This document shows positions 1 through 11,066 of a stretch of 64,000 nt of DNA, piece after piece (positions within the stretch are counted from its first letter, which is position 1; each line of letters begins with the position of its first letter). This DNA is from Riptortus pedestris (lineage: Eukaryota > Arthropoda > Insecta > Hemiptera > Alydidae), in contig CM032228.1 of the NCBI GenBank assembly GCA_019009955.1, forward strand, positions 131,917,501 to 131,981,500, written 5' to 3'. A program made the translations under genes and the position numbers. Under the pieces are notes generated by a model. That model searched no databases. It was not told where the DNA came from and worked only from the letters and a program-made list of their open reading frames with translations.

Positions 1-369
1 TAGTTATAGATTGTGAATTGAAGTTTTCCGCTATCACACGTGCAAAGTCAGCATCACTCTGTTTAAATAATACATTATAAAAATTAAATTTTCGAAAAGG
101 TCTTATAGTTTTGTTGTAGATCAGATGTTTAGGAGTTCAGTTGTTTAGAGAGAGATCAGATGTGTTGTAGGTTGATAGATGTATGAGAACATGGTGTTAA
201 TATAAAGTGTGTGGTTACAAGTAGAAAGTGTATATTCTATTACAATTAAGTTATTTGCAGTCATAACAAGTTTACATTTCTATCGGAAATAACTAACAAA
301 GTTATTCATTATAGCTTATATGATGTATTATATTTATATGTATCCCGTCGCCTGACCTAGGCTTCCTTC

Positions 370-374
<5 letters not shown>
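1..374. other. Unassigned AT-rich DNA
   Basis: I see no reading frame, RNA gene or recognisable repeat here. The stretch leads directly into the (TA)n tract that precedes the first family A element. Confidence 0.5.

Positions 375-401
<27 letters not shown>
375..401. repeat. (TA)n microsatellite before family A copy 1
   Basis: This is a pure TA dinucleotide run. Family A starts immediately after it. The copies at 39913 and 41881 also start next to TA runs, so TA tracts look like the preferred insertion context. Confidence 0.95.
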
Positions 402-2033
402 ATTGTAACCTCTGTCTGTACATTGATTTTTTTCGCGAAATTTCACGATAACTTTTCGTTTCACATGTCATAGACACCATAACTGCATTTTGTTTCTTTG
501 GTGTCTGTTTGTTTGTTTATTTGTTTGTTTGTTACCTTTTCACGCATAAACGGCTGAACCAAATTTTATGAAACTTGGTATGTATATTACTACTAGCCCA
601 ACTTAGACTTTAGGCTATATTAACATTCTCTAAGACGAACAGGAGTGGGGGTTATAAGGGAGGCCTGAAATTAAAATTAGCGATATTTCGTTTCCTATTG
701 GTTTTTCGGCAAATATGAACATAAAAAAAGTTGTTTATTTTGTTATTTAGAGTAACTTTTGTTATATACACTTTTTTCGTATACTGAATTATAAACGAGA
801 TATACGGTGAAACCTATAGCGGAAGTGAACAATTTTATTTGGGACAAAAGACCCAACCGAAATAAATAAAACTCGGTATATGTATTAGCACTAACGCTTT
901 CATTATAACAAGCCATACCAACATTTCTAGGGACGGGCAGGAGTGGGGGTTATGGGGGAAGCCAGAAATTAAAAATAGTGATATTTCGTTTCCTATTGCT
1001 TTTTCAGCAAACATGCCCATAACAAAAGTTTTTTATTTTGTTATTTATAGTAACTTTTGTTATATGCACTTTTGCCGTATACGGAAGCATAAATGAGTTA
1101 TACACTATAAACTAAAGCGGGAGTCCTCAATTTTATTTTGCACTAAAGACTCAACCGAATTAAACCAAACTCGGTATGTGAGTTAGTACTAACGCCTTCA
1201 TTATAATAAGCTATACTAACATTTCTAAGGACGGGCAGGAGTGGGGGTTATAAGGGAAGTCTGGACTTAAAAATAGGGATATTTCGTTTCCTATTGGTTT
1301 TTCGGCAAATATGAATATAACAAAGGTTGTTTATTTTGTAATTTAGAGTAACGTTTGTGATATTCATTTTGGTCTTTTAACAAAGTATAAACGAGATATA
1401 CACTATAAACTAAAGCGGGAGTCAACTATTTTATTGGGCGCTAACGATTGAACCGAACTTAACATAACTCGGTATGTCAATTCGCATTAATTCTTCCATG
1501 ATTATAAGCTATATTAAAATTTTTATGTTAGAACGGGAGTGGGGGTTATAAGGGAGGCCTGAAATAAAAATTCGCGATATTTCATTGTCTATTTGTTTTT
1601 CGAGAAACATGCAAATAACAAAAGTTGTTTACTTTGTTATTTAGATTAACTTTTGTTTTATAAATTTATCCAGGAACAATGTGTGGAGCAAGTAATTTGC
1701 GTAGAAATATTGATATGGACAAAAATTCATTCCATTTTGAACTATGAGGTACTTGATCTGGAAAAATTAATTCAATTTTACGTTAATATTTTGTCCTTAA
1801 AATTGAAATTTATGCATAATGCACAGGAGACGGGAAATATGACAATATGGAGGACAGTGAAGTCTTACATAAAAAATTAATTTAATTATTAACAAATGCC
1901 AACAACGGGTATAAACCCTGAACACTGGGACGGGTAAATGTCAAAATATTGTGCAAAGTAAAGCCTTGCCAAAAAAATACTATCACCATTCAGCCTCAAA
2001 TCAATTCCCGAGCGAAGCCGGGTATCTGAGCTA

Positions 2034-2034
<1 letters not shown>
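401..2034 (+). mobile_element. Family A repeat element, copy 1 (four 298-bp monomers)
   Basis: The copy starts with AATTGTAACCTCTGTCTGTA and ends with a GC-rich hairpin followed by CTAG. The landmark GAGTGGGGG recurs at 643, 941, 1239 and 1537, giving an exact 298-bp spacing and four head-to-tail monomers. The first monomer carries a GACGAACAGGAG variant, the middle ones GGGACGGGCAGGAG, and the last a diverged form. The 3' module (about 1850-2034) has the stem CCCG/CGGG around GAGCGAAG and then TATCTGAGCTAG. No transposase frame is present, so the element is non-autonomous. A 3' hairpin a few bases before CTAG is typical of Helitrons, but the expected 5' TC was not seen, so a Helitron/Helentron origin is only inferred. 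Confidence 0.75.

Positions 2035-2092
<58 letters not shown>
2035..2092. repeat. (TA)n microsatellite after family A copy 1
   Basis: A nearly pure TA run with one TG interruption begins directly after the CTAG end of the element. Confidence 0.95.
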
Positions 2093-2094
2093 CA

Positions 2095-2860
2095 TCGCCA
2101 GTTAACCTTGTGCTGCAGTTTTCCAATGCTTGAATGCTGAGTAATCTCGGCCCGCCACCTTAGTCTTGGTCTTTTAACTCTTCTTAATACATGAAACACT
2201 CCTTCCATGGCTTTTGAAGGAATTCCCTCTGGACGCATCTTGGCTACGCGTGACCAACCCTACGAAATCTATTCTGTGTAGAATTATATAATATCTACAT
2301 CGTTGTAGAAGATTAAAAATTCCTAATTTTTAAGGCGATTTCAATTGTAGCCCTTGTAGGTCCGTTGAAGAATTATTCCTTCAAATATTTTTACATTTAC
2401 TTCTTTTCATCAGGCTTTGCGGGGGGGGGGGTGTCCACGTCTCAAATCCGAATGTCAGAATCAAGTTGGCAGTCGTGATTTTTGCGGAATCTCTTTACTG
2501 ATGTCATCCTGAGAGTTGAGCTCTGAGCCCAGAAAAGCTACTCTCTCACTCACCCTATATGGACCTTCCAAGTGGTTTACAGAATATTCTCCTCCGATTC
2601 ACATTTACTGGTCTTAGCTTTATTTACATGTAGGCCTAGTTTCTTAACAGCAGCTTCCAGGGCGTGGAACATTTCCTTCAACGCCCGCCCAAATCTCACC
2701 ACAATGTCAGTGCTGTAAGTATGCCCGAACGGTTCTACATCCCTAACAGACACAGTCCACTTCGTTTGTTTTCCTGCGTCCTTCAATGCAGGAAAGAATT
2801 TAAAAAGTATAGGAAATGCACAAAGTAAGGCTCTTATCGGGTTCAAGGAGAGCAGAAACA
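2095..2860 (-). pseudogene. Decayed non-LTR retrotransposon reverse transcriptase, 3' part
   Basis: Read on the minus strand, about 2846-2577 encodes a segment with the pattern ALKEMFHALEAAVKKLGL followed by HVNKAKT. This fits the stretch just after the catalytic YADD box of non-LTR (LINE) reverse transcriptases; here the box reads YSTD and is lost. Further on, in another frame, AFLGSELNSQDDISKEI matches the thumb/connector region. About 2238-2100 gives IPSKAMEGVF and a basic RRVKRPRLRWRAEI stretch like the C-terminal end of RTE- or jockey-type ORF2. The frames are broken by stops and shifts and nothing upstream is preserved, so this is a 5'-truncated dead copy. The family is recognised from memory of motifs only. 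Confidence 0.6.
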
Positions 2861-2989
2861 GGGAACTTTACTCAGGCTGCCTAGGAAGGAATTTAGAGAT
2901 AAAGTGGGAGTAATTTCGGGGCACTATTCCTTCCAATATATTGAACCTAAATTATATTTATCTATCGCACTAATTTGGCAAATACTCTT

Positions 2990-3110
2990 ATTTAGCAGAT
3001 TTCTCTTTAAATAAATCGGCTATTGAGATTGAATTGATTTTACAAAAATGTTTTCTAACATTTGTCGACCTATTATATGAGACGACGGAAGTTAGCTCCG
3101 CTCAAATATG
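2990..3110 (+). repeat. Degenerate family B left end
   Basis: TTAGCAGATTTCTCTTTAAA then CGGCTATTGAGATTG match the family B left tip (TTTAGCAGATTTCCC ... CAGCTATTGAGG). The following bases keep the GACGAC and CCGCTCAAA landmarks with many changes. The right part is missing. Confidence 0.6.
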
Positions 3111-3367
3111 TCTTCTAAGGATCATGAGGCAGCAATTTTTATGTGCCGTTACCAAACCACAGGTTCAAATATTTCATGTAACCTATTACTAAGATCTAGT
3201 CCATTAATATCTGCAATTGGATGAGGAGGACTTTGAATTGGGATTTAAAAAAAAGAGTACAAATTCAATGTATGGATTTCTATCTCCTATCAAAGTATAT
3301 ATAAGTAACCGATCTTTGTTATATAAGTAACCGACCTTATGATGATGGTATTTTGTTCTATACATTT

Positions 3368-3590
3368 GGGGCTTAGGCTACCCATGTTAGTTAAGGCGTT
3401 AGCCTTAATCTCACATGGTAAACCTAGAGTAGCGGGTTCTATTCCCGCCTGGGCAATAGGAATTTATTTAGTGACCTACTCATTAAGTATACTCCGTAGT
3501 TCCACTCCTTCTATGAAAGAAATGGTTACCTGTAGATAATCCATCCCATTTAGACATAGTAGCATAAAGAGGACTTTAATGAATTACTTC
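3368..3590 (+). mobile_element. tRNA-derived SINE, copy 1
   Basis: The unit begins GGGGCTTAGGCTACCCATG. It has an A-box-like segment (TAGGCTACCCATGTTAGTTA) and a B box GGGTTCTATTCCCGCC at 3434-3449, the internal RNA polymerase III promoter layout of tRNA-derived SINEs. The body shares TTATTTAGTGAC, a TAGTTCCACTCCTTCTATGA segment and ACCTGTAGATAA with the copy at 15917-16154 and ends before a T run. The B box is slightly altered. It should be non-coding despite a 66-codon open frame running through it. Confidence 0.75.
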
Positions 3591-3712
3591 TTTTTTTTCT
3601 ATAAGTGTTACTCTAATTCAGGCTTAATTGCGAGTAATACTTGAAGCTATTATATAGCTTGTCATGTTCAACTTAAGTTTTTAATCTTGTTTAGATAAAG
3701 TGCCTACCATGG

Positions 3713-3893
3713 AAAAAAGCCAGTCACACAGGGGCTGCGTAAACTAAGTAGATTTTCCAAGTGCTGCTATAACATATTTGTGATCTAATCTCACCATATA
3801 TTTTACATTTATATGAAAAAATCTGACGAGTAGAAGGGGGGGGGGTTACTGAAGACAGAAACCAAGAAAGTAGGAATAACTCAGGTTATTCAG
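3713..3893 (-). repeat. Family B right end, divergent subfamily
   Basis: AAAAAAGCCAGTCACACAGG and GGCTGCGTAAACTAAGTAGA are the reverse complement of the family B right end. The following body (GTGCTGCTATAACATATTTG ... a poly-G run) differs from the main family but is shared with 51044-51195, so it marks a separate subfamily. Confidence 0.65.
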
Positions 3894-4062
3894 AACACAG
3901 TTTTGTGGCTCCTCACAATTTATTTTGAAAAACGATTAGCTCTTTCTGGTATTTACTTTCCCATCATACAGCATCAGAGCGTAGGGCTTGTCTAGAGAGT
4001 TGCTACTGGGCTGAACTCTGCCGATCACTCGGAGAGCTAGAGCATTAACAGACAAACACAAT

Positions 4063-4141
<79 letters not shown>
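4063..4141. repeat. Compound (CA)n(TA)n(TG)n palindromic microsatellite
   Basis: CA units (4063-4087) run into TA units (4088-4127) and then TG units (4128-4141). CA and TG are reverse complements, so the tract is self-complementary and could form a hairpin or cruciform. Confidence 0.95.
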
Positions 4142-4144
4142 ATG

Positions 4145-4225
4145 TATACAGTTTCGAATGAACGGATCTCATTTTCGACATCTCCATAGTAGGATTGATG
4201 GACATTTGAAGAGAGGTTGGACTGT
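4145..4225 (-). repeat. Family B left-end fragment
   Basis: GAACGGATCTCATTTTCG, then TAGGATTGATGGACATTTGA, match the inner side of the family B left arm in reverse. It directly follows a TA/TG microsatellite, the position of the (TA)n core in intact copies. Confidence 0.65.
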
Positions 4226-4859
4226 ATTAATTTCGTTATATGTGAAACATTCCAGCACGTTGGAGATATGCTTATTTTACACAGGACTTGCCAAGGGGGG
4301 GGGGGGTTATTTGCCCCTTTTTAGAGTGCCATGAACTGTTGGAAAGTACAAGATCCAATGTCGTCTTAGAGTGTAGTTGCCAAGAGAAAATGATTGACAA
4401 CGTTACCATTAATAAGTTGTAAAAATCATCCAAAGTATATCAGCTAACAAACTATGGATTACTATTTCGTTTTGGTTCCATTGGAAGATTTTTTTTAAAC
4501 TTCTAAATGATGAAATAAACTAGTAGAAAAAATTAATTCCAGCGATTCTCTAAGGGAAATACTACTGAAAAAATGCAGATAGGAAGTCGATGGAGATATT
4601 TATAGAATTGCTGGGCTCCAAGAATATTCCTGGCATGTAAAGAGCTTTATAGAATATCTGAAGCACTCTCCATGGATACCAAACGAGTTTTTAAAATAAC
4701 ATGCATTCCAATTTTCCTCGTTGAATAAAGGAACCTTGTTTCGTGTTTATAGTCATATAGACGTGCACATAAAATATATGTATATTTATTATAGTAAAGG
4801 ATTTTTTTTTTGTTTATTTTGGGAGAGCAACGATCGGAGGACTTTATTAACTATTATTT

Positions 4860-4981
4860 ATTAGCAGATTTCTCTTAAGGGAAATCAGCTATTGAGGTTG
4901 TACTCATGACGGAATTTTCGAAATTTTTCTTCAAATGTCCATCGATCCTACCTAGTAGATAACGAAAATGAGGTCCGTTCC

Positions 4982-5044
<63 letters not shown>

Positions 5045-5484
5045 CTGTTACCGCTCTAGCGGTCGCAATTTTTTTTTAATCGTTACCAAACTCGATATTT
5101 AGTCGTTTTATGTAAAAAAAAAAGATCAAGTTCGTTAACGGCTGAAATCGGACCAGTGGGAGGAGGAGGTTTAAAGTGGAGAAATTTCGAAAATTCGAAA
5201 TCTCTCTGTTGCTATAAGTCGGATCGAAAAATTGTACAGAATCAATCTTATTGCAAATTACATTTACTATGAATATTGTTATATACATTTTTTCTCTATC
5301 TTGTATATTAACTGACATATTTGCATTTTAATTAAATCGACGGCTAACGGATGAGAGTTACTTTACCGCCAAATGCTCGTTCGGCCGTTTCCTTGATTGC
5401 TCGCCTCGTGAAATTTCTCTATTGTAAACCTTCACGTGGGAAATCTGCTTAGTTTACGCATCCCCTGCGTGACGGACTTTTTTT
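4860..5484 (+). mobile_element. Family B element, near full-length
   Basis: Left end: TTAGCAGATTTCTCTTAAGG then CAGCTATTGAGG, with CATCGATCCTACC and GACGAAAATGAG-type landmarks following. Core: (TA)n at 4982-5041. Right half: TTGTCTGTTACCGCTCTAGC, a short G-rich segment near 5160, GGATCGAAAAATTGTACAG, then CTTCACGTGGGAAATCTGCT and the end GCGTGACGGACTTTTT. The motif GCAGATTTCCC lies in inverted orientation near both ends. The right end normally folds ACGCAG-3 nt-CTGCGT; here it is changed. No protein is encoded, so the element is non-autonomous. The layout of subterminal inverted repeats, microsatellite core and terminal hairpin resembles HINE/DINE-1 elements; this is inference. Confidence 0.75.
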
Positions 5485-5944
5485 AAATTGTGCTATTCTT
5501 TGTGATCATCATGTGCAAAGCATCCTAAGCCTAAATGCTGAAGGGGTGGTTAGGTTAAATTGTATGCACTATTCTAGTGAAAGCTCATGAAATAAAATTA
5601 AAAAAGGGATTTCTAATACTCACAGAATAACGGTTACAAATCTCCGGCTCATTGTAACATTCCTGCCCTAAACTCATCTCGTGGAATTAGAAACTTTCCC
5701 CATAATAGGCTACAAGATATAATTCTCCTCAATAAAGTATGGAAATTCATCACGGCTGTAAATGGTAAATATTTGGCTCAACCAACACCTCCTCTAGCTT
5801 TAATAGTAAAAATTCTGTCACCTCAAATGTTAGGCAATCATGTTGCGAATTAAAGTTACTAAAACATAGATCTTTGCATTTCCTTTTTTTGGGGGGACGG
5901 TTAATGAGAAACGGGTGATTTTAATGTTATTTTTTTTTTAGGAA

Positions 5945-6260
5945 AAAGGAGCTATTGTGGTTGCTCACATGACAAAATTAAGCAAAAATTCCTTAAAATC
6001 TTCGCTAAAGCCGAAGTAAATCATTTAAAAGTAAATTTCGTTTAATATGATCAGTAGAAATAAGATTTATTCTATACAGTTTTTCGATCCGACTTATGGT
6101 AACGGAGATATTTTGAATTTTCGAAAATCCCCCCTAAACTCCCCCTCCCACTGGTTCGATTTCAGCCGTTAACGAACTTGATTTTCTTTTTACATAAAAC
6201 GACTAAATATCGAGTTTGGTAAGGATCAATCAAAAAATTTCGACCTGTAGAGCGGTAAAG

Positions 6261-6320
<60 letters not shown>

Positions 6321-6749
6321 TTTACTACTGAACAGACATACAGACACTTGCTCTATGACTGCAGACTACTAACGGACCAAAGAGAAGAATTTAAAACCCA
6401 ATTAATATGCCGTCAAGAAAATTGGCCTGTTGAGGAAAAAGTATTATTTTATAAACATAATAAAAAATTAAAACAGTTTACTGAAGAAATAACTACCTGA
6501 ATTATTTAAAACTGATATACAGTTAAATTAATTAATTTATCATCATTGAATCCAAAATTTGTTTTTGTTTTAATTTAATTTTTTTTTTTTTTCTTTCTGT
6601 TGTAAATAATTTTATTGTACAAATATTTTATTTTATTCATAGTTTAAAAAAAATAATTTTATGTATCAATCACACGTTATGTACTAATTATTGTGCGGGA
6701 CGTGTGGCTAATAAACTCCCTTCCTGTAGGGTTACTTCATGAAGGAAAT

Positions 6750-6846
<97 letters not shown>

Positions 6847-6976
6847 AGTTTTGAACTGACCTCATTTTCGTCATCTACTAGGTAGGATCGATGGACATTT
6901 GAAAAAAAGTTTCGAAAAATCCGTCATGAGTTCTACCTCAATAGCTGATTTCCATTATGGGAAATCTGCTAAAATG
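5945..6976 (-). mobile_element. Composite family B locus split by a LINE fragment
   Basis: About 5945-6010 is a worn left-end fragment on the plus strand. From about 6060 a reverse-strand B right half (CGATCCGACTTATGGTAACG ... GAGCGGTAAAGACAAATATA) runs into (TA)n at 6265-6319. A LINE 3' end occupies 6322-6760. TA (6759-6800) and TG (6805-6844) repeats then lead into a reverse B left arm ending GGGAAATCTGCT at about 6972. The simplest reading is a B copy whose TA core received the LINE fragment. Confidence 0.65.
6322..6760 (+). pseudogene. 3' end of a non-LTR retrotransposon (ORF C-terminus plus 3' UTR)
   Basis: An open frame ending at about 6500 encodes TEQTYRHLLYDCRLLTDQRE, then an EEFKTQLICRQENWPVEEK stretch, then a lysine-rich tail and stop. 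The H-L-L-x-x-C-x-L-L pattern matches the C-terminal zinc-finger-like region of several LINE ORF2 proteins. About 260 bp of AT-rich 3' UTR follows, with TAATAAACTCCCTTCCTGTA and AGGAAATAAAATTAAAATAT near its end. The clade is not determined. A shorter copy with the same left boundary is at 10990-11066. Confidence 0.55.
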
Positions 6977-6999
6977 TTATGAAAGTCTATTAGAAATTT

Positions 7000-7200
7000 T
7001 GTTTTAATACCAGGAAGTAATCAGGCTGTATTAGCCATCAAAGAAATAAACATGGTTTCCCCCAGAAATATAATTATTAGATAACACTTACTAATCCCTT
7101 CATTTCAACCACATACCGACAATGTCCTTTCTGCACACAGTCTCGTATTACATACGTAAAGTATGAAATATACGTAAATCAAATACATACAAATTTATAT
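7000..7200. other. Unassigned AT-rich DNA
   Basis: No frame or repeat was recognised between the end of the B locus and the CTAGC-type repeat beginning near 7204. Confidence 0.4.
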
Positions 7201-7203
7201 TTA

Positions 7204-8260
7204 AAACTAGCCGTGTTACCCATCATTGTTCAAGTAGAAATTATTTCGCGTGTAAATATAATGATTGGATTAACTTAAGAAAGCATCCTGTTATTTTAAT
7301 CACGTAACTGCAAAATGCAAAAACATAAAATGCAATAACTACAATTATTCAACTTCAATACCCTGAAGGTTAAATGCGGCCATTGGACAAACTGAATTCA
7401 TAATGATTTCCCTATTTGGTTAACTATGGCCTTACTTATCCCTCAGTTTTTGTGAAATTGTTTAATGCGTGAGGCATGGAACGGCTATTGGACAAATATT
7501 GACGAATTTATTATCGTTCATGTTGTCAATATAATATAATTTCCCCTTAAAAAAAAAAAAATTACGGTTGCATCAAGTTAAGATAAAAGGTTGTATCATC
7601 CTAGCATTTAATGAAATAATCTGGTAAAATTCTTTTTATGTATTCTCCAGTAATGAATTGAAGTTGGAAGTAATTATCTGGCTGTGTTACTGGTCGTAGC
7701 GGGTATAGAAATAAAACATAATGAAAATAATATTCATTCAGGTTTTTCATGTAAACCATCATTTCTACGATTTGTAGACTGCCATAATATAGCGCATGGT
7801 GGCAAAATTCATTCTCTAAATAAATATATATACATAACTTAACAATCTACTTGAGGCATTCTTATGGCACCATAATAAATTCCATTTTGTGACAGGAAGG
7901 TGGAAATCGGAATTTCGTAATTCATGCATTAAGCAACATATTAGGACTGAAAAACACATTTTAAACATAAAGTGATCTTTCTGATAAAATCAACATTAAG
8001 AAAGATGTTGTCATTAAACCCCCACTCCTGAGGGTGAAAGCAAAGTATAAAATAGTGGATGTTGACAATATCCATTCCCTTAACTCATTTGGAAAACATA
8101 CCGACAAGGCAACATCTATATCTGTGCTGTGGATGACAGCGCAACATTGACAACTGTCAATTAACCTAACCTAATCTAAACCGTATCTAAAGTAAACAAA
8201 ACTAATCCAATCCTAAACTAGAACTAAACACTAATATAGTTATATACCATATTTACTGGC
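7204..8260. repeat. Possible unnamed repeat starting ACTAGCCGTGTTACCCATC
   Basis: The start ACTAGCCGTGTTACCCATC recalls the CTAGC-type boundary of 35088 (CTAGCTTTATTACCCACC). Both are followed by AT-rich sequence with recurring phrases such as AATTGAAGT plus AGAAATAA and short CCCGTA/GGTA words, suggesting one old repeat family. No coding potential was seen. The right edge is arbitrary. Confidence 0.3.
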
Positions 8261-8269
8261 AGAGGCAGT

Positions 8270-8990
8270 GGTGTGATGGAAGATTATACATTCATAGACC
8301 ACTACGCTACAGCAGGGTTAAGGAGGGGGGGGGCGGCTCGTTGGATGAGATCGACCAATTCACCGGTTAACTGAGAGGGGGAGAGAAGTGTTGAGGAGTT
8401 AAAAAACTGGAAATGTTCAAGATATGGCGCCTGGATACGGTATGGGATAAACGTACACGGGAGAGAGAAGAGATTCATGGATAATTCAGTTAGGAGGTGA
8501 TTGAAAGGGGGTATATCTGACTATTTGGTGGACTACGCCGTTCTGAAAGGACTGGAGGTGTTTGAGGGGGGTTTTGATAGGGTATCAGAGGATGGGAGGC
8601 CCGAATATGAGGAAGAGCTGGATTACTCCTATTAAGATAAAGAGCTTGAACCGATGGCTGAGGACAGGAGAAAGAAGGGGGTTGTTGAGAGAAAGGAATT
8701 TTTGGAAGAAGGTGTGGTGTCGATCATGTAGGATTTTGGAGGAGGAGACCAGTGTTCAGGAGGTGGGATGTCGGAGGTGGAGACTGATGGCAAGGAGGGA
8801 GAATGTTGGAGGCCTCCTTCCTTTCCAAACGAAGTGGAAGAAACAGGACATGTAACGCGGAAGGACGACAGCTTTTGAAACCTAAGAGTGAGGAGAGCTC
8901 AGCGGCAAATATGCTGTGGGACATTCTTGACTGCGGCCTAACTATAGTAATAGTGAGGTTGACAAGGCTGAAGAAGGCAACCTAAGAATT
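8270..8990. other. GC-richer, purine-biased patch, unidentified
   Basis: This patch is clearly richer in G than its surroundings (runs such as GGAGGTGTTTGAGGGGGGTT) and holds overlapping open frames of 97, 66 and 60 codons on both strands. The 97-codon plus-strand product (8562-8855) is rich in R, W and K, and none of the frames shows a family motif. It may be the remnant of a transposable element or a processed transcript. I cannot identify it. Confidence 0.3.
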
Positions 8991-8999
8991 GCCGGAAAT

Positions 9000-10117
9000 T
9001 GCCTTTTCTGTGCTTGAAAATACCGCTGGAGCAGAAAGGTGTTGCAAATCAGATGATCTTTTTGACTAGTTGAGGAATTCTTTGAAATTATATAACTTTT
9101 TTGTGTGCCGGAAACATTTACAGCCGGAAATGTGTTGTGAGTGAATTTACTATCATCTTTATTCGACAATAAACAAATATTACTACGCTATTAATAATTC
9201 CAATATAACCCATTTCCAGAATTGTTTATCCATAAAAGTTTCCATTACAGCAACAATGAGTGGGGTTCAGATTGGTGATCACTGACCGAGACTGAATAAA
9301 ATAAGATCAAGACACAGGTGCCCAGATTAATTCTCTTCTCTCCCAATACGCTTTCACTCCTTTCTTCGCTGCCAAATCAATCAACGGCTGTTCTATTTCA
9401 TCCAATTCCTTGATGTTTATTCAATTACTGACCACTTTTCTATTTGACCTCTTCATTTATAGCTTTACGAAATCACCTTTTCGGATGCCGATAGAACTGG
9501 AAACCTGTTCACCTGTTCCTCGACTAGTCTATTGTTCCTCGAAGTAGTTAGATCTTAGAAAAACTTTGTTTCCCTTGTTTTACGTATATTTAATCTGAAG
9601 TGGTTCTTTGTTACTTGATATAATTTTAAAATTAATTAGATACATTCATGTTTTCATAAGCATGGAAATGATAAATTTTTTTTCTAAATTCCAAGAATAA
9701 TGGTATCAAAATTGGTCTGTCATCGGTTTCTCACTCAATCAATTAAAAACGGCTTAGAGGATTTTTATGGACATTAATAATCGTAAGTTAACAATCCAAC
9801 AAATAGTTATGATGGTTTACATACGAGGACAATCCAAAACATAAATGAATGCCGTCGCTATTATTTATTTTTTAGAGGAAAATCTAAAGAACGAGCTGTG
9901 TAGAATATATTTTCAGTCTAAATACGTTGTGTTAAATTTATGATTTTCAAAATGGTATGTTTTGATAAATGCAAAAAAACTGTTTTTTTTCTGCACCGTC
10001 ATTGTCTTCTTTTTTTTTTGGACTCAGAATTTATGCCAATTCATAATTTCAAATATTATTCGTTTATCGGATTTTTTTGTTTATTTTTATGGAGAGATCA
10101 GTTGTGTGTCATTCCAC
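9000..10117. other. Unassigned AT-rich DNA
   Basis: There are short overlapping frames only and no motif. A T-rich stretch lies at about 9978-10020. No RNA gene was recognised. Confidence 0.4.
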
Positions 10118-10172
10118 CATGTGGGAAATGTGCTTAGTTCACGCATCCCCTCGGTGACGGACGTTTTCTTTT
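10118..10172 (+). repeat. Family B right-end fragment
   Basis: CATGTGGGAAATGTGCTTAG, TTCACGCATCCCC and GTGACGGACGTTTT match the terminal 50 bp of family B in forward orientation. The rest of the element is absent or unrecognisable. Confidence 0.6.
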
Positions 10173-10457
10173 TCATTCACCAATAAATGGAATTTTTTTT
10201 ATAATTTATTAACGTCCACTTTTTGCAGCTAAGGCTAATTTGGATAAATGGAATTAGTGACATATATTGGCAAAAGAAAAGATAAAGGCCCAATGTGTTT
10301 TTATACAATACCGCACGACTCCACATTTTCGAGTATTCGAACGCAGTTTTCCTTAGAGGATTATAAAAAATCTTTATCTTTAATATTTTCATATATAAGA
10401 AATTTGAGAGTGTGGGCTCAAAAAACAATTTGGCACAGTTTTTCTGTTACGAGAGAA

Positions 10458-10900
10458 AAAAAGTCCGTCACGTAAACTAAGCAGATTTCCCAGTGTGAAG
10501 TTATACAATAGAGAAATTTCAGAATAGAGAGCCGAACAGTTATGGGAACGGCCCGAACTACTAGCTCTTGACAGAAACTCACGACTAGACCCGAAGTTAG
10601 CCGATCTCATCTCAGAAGCTGAAAACAGAAAAATGCAAATATCTCGGTTAATATTCAAGATACAGAACAAATGTATATAACACTATTTATAGTAAATGTA
10701 ATTAGCAATAAAATAATATATAGATTGATTCTATATAATTTTTCGATCCGACGTATAGTAACGGAGATATTTCGACACTTGCTCCCCTCTCCCCAATGCG
10801 TCCGATTTAAACGGAGCCAAAGAGAAACTTGATTTTCTTGTTTACATAAAACGAGTAAATATCGAGTTTGGTAAGGATCAACCAAAAAATTTGCTAAGAA
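10458..10900 (-). mobile_element. Family B right half, reverse
   Basis: It begins AAAAAAAGTCCGTCACG. The hairpin segment is deleted: the sequence jumps straight to TAAACTAAGCAGATTTCCCA. It then keeps AATATCTCGGTTAATATTCA, TTTTCGATCCGACGTATAGT, ACATAAAACGAGTAAATATC and GGTAAGGATCAACC. The element stops before its TA core and continues into family A remnants. Confidence 0.7.
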
Positions 10901-10946
10901 GCAGGAGTAAACAGGGGGTTATATAGGGATCCCTATGAAATTATTA

Positions 10947-10990
10947 ATATATATATATATTTTGTATATATATATATATATATATATATA
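10947..10990. repeat. Interrupted (TA)n microsatellite
   Basis: Two TA runs are separated by TTTTG. They sit between family A-like sequence and a LINE fragment. Confidence 0.9.
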
Positions 10991-11066
10991 CTTTACTACT
11001 GAACAGACATACAGACACTTGCTCTATGACTGCAGACTATTAACGGACCAAAGAGAAATTAGACGT
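10990..11066 (+). pseudogene. Short LINE fragment, same left boundary as 6322
   Basis: CTTTACTACTGAACAGACAT and the following ACTTGCTCTATGACTGCAGA repeat the first 75 or so bases of the LINE fragment at 6322, including the phrase just after a TA tract. The match stops at AAAGAGAA and the sequence changes to family A-like DNA. Confidence 0.65.

Noticed and set aside
1889..2238. Two overlapping minus-strand frames with long YIYIYI runs
   Set aside because: They arise from translating the (TA)n tract joined to element ends. Only the LINE-like tail at 2238-2100 has meaning.
3368..3460. Functional tRNA gene
   Set aside because: A and B boxes are present, but the sequence does not fold into a full cloverleaf by eye and continues into a shared SINE body.
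6162..6500. Frames of 61 and 94 codons crossing the TA tract at 6265
   Set aside because: The poly-YI part is microsatellite. The only supported coding piece is the LINE C-terminus after 6322.
8562..8855. 97-codon protein-coding gene
   Set aside because: Overlapping frames exist on both strands in the same GC-richer patch, there is no motif, and the composition is explained by purine-rich DNA.
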